Below are positions 6,180 to 8,969 of a stretch of 8,969 nt of DNA, piece by piece. Made by a program: the position numbers and the translations under genes. Where the stretch lies: the NCBI GenBank assembly GCA_903891505.1, contig CAITEO010000016.1, forward strand, positions 1 through 8,969, in the 5' to 3' direction. Origin of the DNA: an uncultured Candidatus Woesearchaeota archaeon. GTDB lineage: Archaea > Nanobdellota > Nanobdellia > Woesearchaeales > 21-14-0-10-32-9. How positions within the stretch are numbered: position 1 is the first letter of the stretch; each line of letters opens with the position of its first letter. Below the pieces are notes generated by a model. It made no database searches and was not told the origin of the DNA. It saw nothing but the letters and a program-made list of their open reading frames with translations.

Positions 6180-7277
6180 ATGAATGCTATACAAGAAGTT
6201 AAAGACGAAAACATAAGAAAGATTGCACAGACTCTGAGAAGCTCAGGCCTTGCTTCCTCTGAAACAGAGGCGATTAGAATGGCTATGGCCATGTCCAAAA
6301 CTAGCAAGAAAGTCACTCAAAATTTTGATGAGAGAAATAGATTCAATACAGGAGCATCTAAACTAAATGTTGCAGAGCTTGCGAATGAATCTGCACCTTC
6401 ACAGTCAGCGGCATATTCAGCAGCACCTAAAGTTGCATCATTTATAGTTGCTGCAGCGACATCAACACCTGTAACGTCGGCGCCAGCGAAGAGAGTAGAA
6501 GTTCAAGAAGAGTTCATCTTTGGTGAAACTGCATCTAAAGAGGATATTTTCTCAGTCAAAAATGAGTTTGAAGAAGTTGTTTCCCAAGATATAATAGGTA
6601 TGAAAGTTGCACCTACTGCAACTCTTGCACAAGTAGTTGCGCCTGTATGTGTAGCATCAGTTGCAACGCCTGCACCAACAGCTTCACCAAGACCAGTTGC
6701 AAAAGGAGTTTACATTCAAGAACCAGTTAAGACGCCTTGGCATCCGCCAAGACCAGTAACTGGGGTGTCAAAACAGACGATGATGGCTGTTCCAAAAGCA
6801 GAGCCGCTGAATTTGACTCCACAAAAATTTAATTTCTCCGAGCCAGCAACTCCTGTTCGATCAGCATCGGTTGTGTCAAGTGTCGCTTCGACACTTGCAT
6901 CATCAACTTCAAGCAATACGCAAGTATCAGCAACGCAGTCGTCTCAGAATGCATTTTCAATATTACTAGGTTCCGCGCAAAAAAATGCTGCGTACGAGGA
7001 AGAGGTGAGAAAGCACGCTCCGCAGCAAACGACAACACAGCAGGCAGATACAACAACACAACAAACAGTTGCTCAACCACAAGCACCCGCTGTCTCGACA
7101 ACTGAATCTGCGCAGGTACCTAGTTTTCAAGACGGTAAAACGCTAGGCGCTTTGCCGTTTTCATCCACGCAGACTGTGTCGCATCCTGTGGCGCAGCCTG
7201 CTGTTGCTCCTCAAGTTAAGAAACCATTGATGGAATCGACTGTTGATTTGTCGAAGATGTTTAATTTCAACAAGTGA
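6180..7277 (+). CDS. Unrecognised Ala/Pro/Thr/Ser-rich protein with helical N-terminus and repeated FNF motif
   Basis: The 365-aa protein has no function I can name. Residues 1-48 look like two or three helices (ENIRKIAQTLRSSGL, then SSETEAIRMAMAMSKTSKK), possibly a small binding domain. From about 55 to 345 it is low-complexity Ala/Pro/Ser/Thr/Val/Gln and probably disordered. Small ordered islands interrupt this: acidic EEFIFGETASKEDIF (110-124), YIQEPVKTPWHPPRP (178-192) and AFSILLG (258-264). NLTPQKFNFS (211-220) resembles the extreme C-terminus VDLSKMFNFN (355-364), so a short motif of the form [ND]L[ST]..FNF occurs twice. There is no signal peptide or membrane segment, so it is likely cytoplasmic. 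Such a layout suggests a scaffold or adaptor using short linear motifs. The last 13 codons recur downstream at 7368. The start is set by the SD at 6170. Confidence 0.75.
   Translation: MNAIQEVKDENIRKIAQTLRSSGLASSETEAIRMAMAMSKTSKKVTQNFDERNRFNTGASKLNVAELANESAPSQSAAYSAAPKVASFIVAAATSTPVTSAPAKRVEVQEEFIFGETASKEDIFSVKNEFEEVVSQDIIGMKVAPTATLAQVVAPVCVASVATPAPTASPRPVAKGVYIQEPVKTPWHPPRPVTGVSKQTMMAVPKAEPLNLTPQKFNFSEPATPVRSASVVSSVASTLASSTSSNTQVSATQSSQNAFSILLGSAQKNAAYEEEVRKHAPQQTTTQQADTTTQQTVAQPQAPAVSTTESAQVPSFQDGKTLGALPFSSTQTVSHPVAQPAVAPQVKKPLMESTVDLSKMFNFNK
6877..6897 (+). repeat. Perfect 9-bp inverted repeat inside the 365-aa gene
   Basis: CAAGTGTCG and CGACACTTG are exact reverse complements separated by CTT. 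They fall in the Ser/Val/Ala-rich coding stretch and could form an mRNA hairpin; they may simply reflect biased codons. Confidence 0.5.
7236..7277 (+). repeat. Direct repeat copy 1: last 13 codons plus stop of the 365-aa gene
   Basis: This copy encodes STVDLSKMFNFNK and stop TGA. It pairs with copy 2 at 7368-7409: 37 of 39 coding bases are identical, and the spacing is 132 nt (44 codons). Confidence 0.9.
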
Positions 7278-7306
7278 GATTATGAATGGCTGAATGTAGT
7301 TTAGAG

Positions 7307-7359
7307 GACTGAGCGCGTAGCGCGAAGGTCGTTTGCGGTGTCAACGAACGCTTTCGTTG
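7307..7359 (+). repeat. GC-rich palindromic segment with two hairpins
   Basis: Hairpin one is a CGCG-TAG-CGCG core (7314-7324) framed by GAC (7307-7309) and GTC (7328-7330). Hairpin two is a perfect 7-bp stem, CAACGAA (7342-7348) and TTCGTTG (7353-7359), with loop CGCT. By hand count, 36 of 62 bases in 7305-7366 are G or C, clearly above the flanking AT-rich DNA. It is not followed directly by a T tract, so it does not look like a simple terminator. Confidence 0.6.
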
Positions 7360-7367
7360 GATCGGTA

Positions 7368-7409
7368 TCGACTGTTGATTTGTCAAAGATGTTTAACTTC
7401 AACAAGTAG
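7368..7409 (+). repeat. Direct repeat copy 2: STVDLSKMFNFNK plus stop
   Basis: It differs from copy 1 within the 13 codons only at TCG to TCA (Ser) and AAT to AAC (Asn), and it ends in TAG instead of TGA. All of these changes keep the peptide and stop unchanged. Flanking bases on both sides differ. Confidence 0.9.
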
Positions 7410-7420
7410 AGTTTCTGAGC

Positions 7421-7452
7421 TTTTTTGTTTTGTATTTTCGTTTTCTTTATTT
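7421..7452 (+). terminator. T-rich terminator after the duplicated gene end
   Basis: A run of T tracts (TTTTTT, TTTT, TTTT, TTTTCTTT, TTTT) starts just after copy 2. It probably ends transcripts of the 365-aa gene, so the duplicated end would lie in its 3' UTR. Confidence 0.55.
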
Positions 7453-7470
7453 TGCACTTTTTTCACTCCA

Positions 7471-7479
7471 TTTATAAAT
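7471..7479 (+). promoter_or_regulatory. Upstream TTTATAAAT, possible second TATA box
   Basis: This 9-mer is identical to the one at 7493-7501, 22 bp further on. It would place a second transcription start near 7500, or it may be a non-productive TBP site. Confidence 0.35.
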
Positions 7480-7492
7480 GAGTACCGCAAAC

Positions 7493-7501
7493 TTTATAAA
7501 T
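7493..7501 (+). promoter_or_regulatory. TATA box of the surface-protein gene
   Basis: TTTATAAAT is preceded by purine-rich GCAAAC, which resembles a BRE. Transcription would start near 7520, giving an unusually long leader of about 90 nt in this window of mostly short or absent leaders. Confidence 0.6.
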
Positions 7502-7525
7502 AATTACTCACTATCACGTAACAAC

Positions 7526-7548
7526 AAACAAGGTTTAAGCCCTTGTTT
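7526..7548 (+). promoter_or_regulatory. Hairpin in the leader of the surface-protein mRNA
   Basis: AAACAAGG (7526-7533) and CCTTGTTT (7541-7548) form a perfect 8-bp stem with a 7-nt loop. It lies close to the predicted 5' end, well upstream of the SD. It could stabilise the mRNA or attenuate transcription; no known riboswitch is recognised. Confidence 0.45.
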
Positions 7549-7599
7549 TCAATAATACATATATAGTAATGAGGATAATAAAAACAAATCCTATTAATC

Positions 7600-7605
7600 G
7601 GAGGT
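7600..7605 (+). promoter_or_regulatory. Strong ribosome binding site of the surface-protein gene
   Basis: GGAGGT lies 7 nt before the ATG at 7613. It is the best SD match in the window, consistent with a highly expressed protein translated from a leadered mRNA. Confidence 0.8.
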
Positions 7606-7612
7606 TAGAGAA

Positions 7613-8938
7613 ATGAACAAAAAAATTGCATTTATAATTGCGGCAGTGTTGCTACTATTAATTACAGCTTATGCTGCATCAGCGGTACAGTCAAAGTTGA
7701 TGATACCACCATTTACAATAACAAGTACGCCTAATACAGCTGCAACAACAAATGAGCTGTATAGTTATCAAGTAACTATTACATTTAATCCAAGTGTTGT
7801 GCCTTTGAACTATGCACTTGTTTCTGCACCTTCTGGTATGACTATAAGTTCAACAGGTCTTGTTACATGGACTCCAACAACTGCGGGAACATATTTGGTT
7901 AATTTATCAGTAAGTTCTGCATCTGGAACTGCATATACAGAATATCAATCATACTATATACTTGTAACTCAAGCAACACCAACAAGCATGCTTGAAATAA
8001 CAAAAGTAAGAGCAGATGTTGGAGGGAAAAGCGACAGTCTGACAAGCGAAGGAACATTCGATCCTAATGCAAATCTTGGAGATGAAATATCTCTTAGAGT
8101 AACTGTTGCAAATAATCTTCCAAGTGGAATCTCAGCTAATGATATAAAAAGTGTTGATGTAACGCTTAGCTCTGATCTTACTGCTGCAGATGGTCTTGAT
8201 GAAACAATTTCCAAGATTTCAGCAGGTTCAGATAAGGATGTTACATTTACATTTACTCTAGATCCAAATGAGGTGAATCCTGCGGATGCTCCGTTTGATA
8301 TTGATATAGATGTTGAGGGAAGGACGACAAGCGGTGTAACATACACTGATCATTGGACTGTTACACTTGACATGGATAGGAAGTCTAGAGAGTTTTATGT
8401 GATCGAGGCAACTGCAACACCTACAACCTTGACGTGCGGTGGCTCAAATAAGGTCAGAGTGGATCTTGATTTGAGAAACATAGGAACTAATGATATAACT
8501 GATGGAATGATAAGGTACAGAATGACTGATCTCGGATTAGATGATGTAACTAAAGGAATAAGTTTAATGGAAGGTGATTCCCAGTCGTATTCGCATTCTG
8601 TAATTATTCCTGCAGGAATTACTCCTGACACATATCTTTTAGAAGTTGATACATATACTTCTCAATCTACAAGTACAATATCTTCAATGATGGCGTTTAA
8701 CATAGTTGTTCCATCATGCACTACGAACAATAACAGCAATAATGGTGGCGATAACACAAGTACAATAGTAATAAATCCGCCTGTTGGAATAATTGTTTCA
8801 GGAACTCCTGTTTCAACAACTTCAGGTCAAAGTGGATTGTTTGATTCAAATAATGCATTATACCTTGTTTTGATTGGAGCACTTGCAGTACTTGTACTTG
8901 TAATGATAGTGTTCTTTGTTGTTCGAATGAGGAAATAA
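7613..8938 (+). CDS. Secreted, C-terminally anchored surface protein with Ig-like (He_PIG) domain
   Basis: The 441-aa protein starts with a signal peptide (KK, hydrophobic 5-20, then AASA before about residue 25). Residues 33-118 match a putative Ig domain of the He_PIG type: YSYQV, PLNYAL, PSGMTISSTGLVTWTPT, GTYLVNLSV. Two further beta-rich domains follow. One spans about 125-258 (GDEISLRVTVANNL). The other spans about 263-366 (KVRVDLDLRNIGTNDI) and resembles CARDB-type adhesion domains. An Asn/Gly/Thr linker (370-385) leads to one transmembrane helix (416-437) ending in RMRK. This gives an outside-facing protein held by its C-terminus. Sequons at N97, N373 and N381 could be N-glycosylated. 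The only two cysteines, C275 and C369, bracket the third domain and may form a disulfide. An adhesin or envelope component is likely; ligand unknown. Confidence 0.85.
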   Translation: MNKKIAFIIAAVLLLLITAYAASAVQSKLMIPPFTITSTPNTAATTNELYSYQVTITFNPSVVPLNYALVSAPSGMTISSTGLVTWTPTTAGTYLVNLSVSSASGTAYTEYQSYYILVTQATPTSMLEITKVRADVGGKSDSLTSEGTFDPNANLGDEISLRVTVANNLPSGISANDIKSVDVTLSSDLTAADGLDETISKISAGSDKDVTFTFTLDPNEVNPADAPFDIDIDVEGRTTSGVTYTDHWTVTLDMDRKSREFYVIEATATPTTLTCGGSNKVRVDLDLRNIGTNDITDGMIRYRMTDLGLDDVTKGISLMEGDSQSYSHSVIIPAGITPDTYLLEVDTYTSQSTSTISSMMAFNIVVPSCTTNNNSNNGGDNTSTIVINPPVGIIVSGTPVSTTSGQSGLFDSNNALYLVLIGALAVLVLVMIVFFVVRMRK

Positions 8939-8939
8939 A

Positions 8940-8957
8940 TTTTTTTTATTAAATTTC
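8940..8957 (+). terminator. Poly-T terminator after the surface-protein gene
   Basis: Eight consecutive T residues (8940-8947) followed by ATTAAATTT lie one base after the stop codon, with no hairpin. This is a typical archaeal intrinsic terminator. Confidence 0.6.
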
Positions 8958-8969
8958 TAAAAAGAATAC

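Larger units (their letters stand above)
7305..7409 (+). pseudogene. Probable gene-end remnant carrying a second copy of the C-terminal peptide
   Basis: In the same frame as the 365-aa gene, after its TGA and an in-frame TAG at 7302, 34 codons are open up to TAG at 7407. They end in GSVSTVDLSKMFNFNK. No ATG start is available apart from the Met inside the repeat. A GTG at 7338, preceded by an AAGGT, would give a 23-aa peptide, but this is weak evidence for translation. It is most simply a leftover of a tandem paralogue or a duplicated gene end, though a micro-gene cannot be excluded. Confidence 0.45.

Noticed and set aside
7278..7366. tRNA or other structured RNA gene in the palindromic segment
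   Set aside because: No cloverleaf, T-loop or anticodon pattern could be built; the two hairpins are short and separate.
7969..8346. Minus-strand open frame of 125 codons opposite the surface protein
   Set aside because: It lies wholly within a well-supported secreted protein gene; no promoter or domain was seen.

Overview
The window reads as a compact, AT-rich archaeal chromosome segment. The domain is clear from an archaeal/eukaryotic-type elongation factor 1-beta, a Trm1 tRNA(G26) dimethyltransferase, the Era-like GTPase/DUF2073/DUF2072 gene trio, archaeal TATA boxes and T-tract 3' ends without GC hairpins. The small gene set, low GC and a poorly conserved Ala/Pro/Thr protein suggest a DPANN-type lineage (Woesearchaeota/Pacearchaeota-like). 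That placement is an impression from gene style, not a computed result.

Layout. Positions 1-335 hold the 3' part of a VKOR-family membrane protein, truncated by the window edge. Positions 450-919 (+) form a short translation operon: a 57-aa zinc-ribbon protein and aEF-1beta. Positions 1020-1658 (+) encode a Rossmann/SLOG-like protein of unknown role that starts with a 12-nt tandem repeat. It converges with, and overlaps by 20 nt, an alpha/beta hydrolase at 1639-2556 (-). Positions 2634-5381 (-) carry an apparent operon read from high to low coordinates: Era-like GTPase, DUF2073, DUF2072 zinc ribbon, Trm1. A divergent promoter region (5382-5479) leads to a class I methyltransferase at 5480-6049 (+). 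Positions 6180-7277 (+) encode a 365-aa, mostly disordered protein that I do not recognise. Positions 7613-8938 (+) encode a secreted, C-terminally anchored surface protein with a putative Ig (He_PIG) domain.

Expression. Several first-of-operon genes have a TATA box centred about 25-29 nt before the ATG and no usable Shine-Dalgarno (SD) sequence, so they look leaderless. Genes inside operons, and the last two genes, have SD sequences instead. These signals decide several starts: 450, 641, 4681 and 6180 are preferred over longer open frames.

Most unusual spot. Immediately after the 365-aa gene, its last 13 codons and stop occur again 132 nt downstream. That spacing is in frame, and the only two differences inside the 13 codons are synonymous. 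The DNA between the copies is GC-richer than its surroundings and palindrome-rich. This could be the remnant of a tandem paralogue or a small insertion that restores the C-terminus. Apart from this, I see no convincing new multi-gene system.
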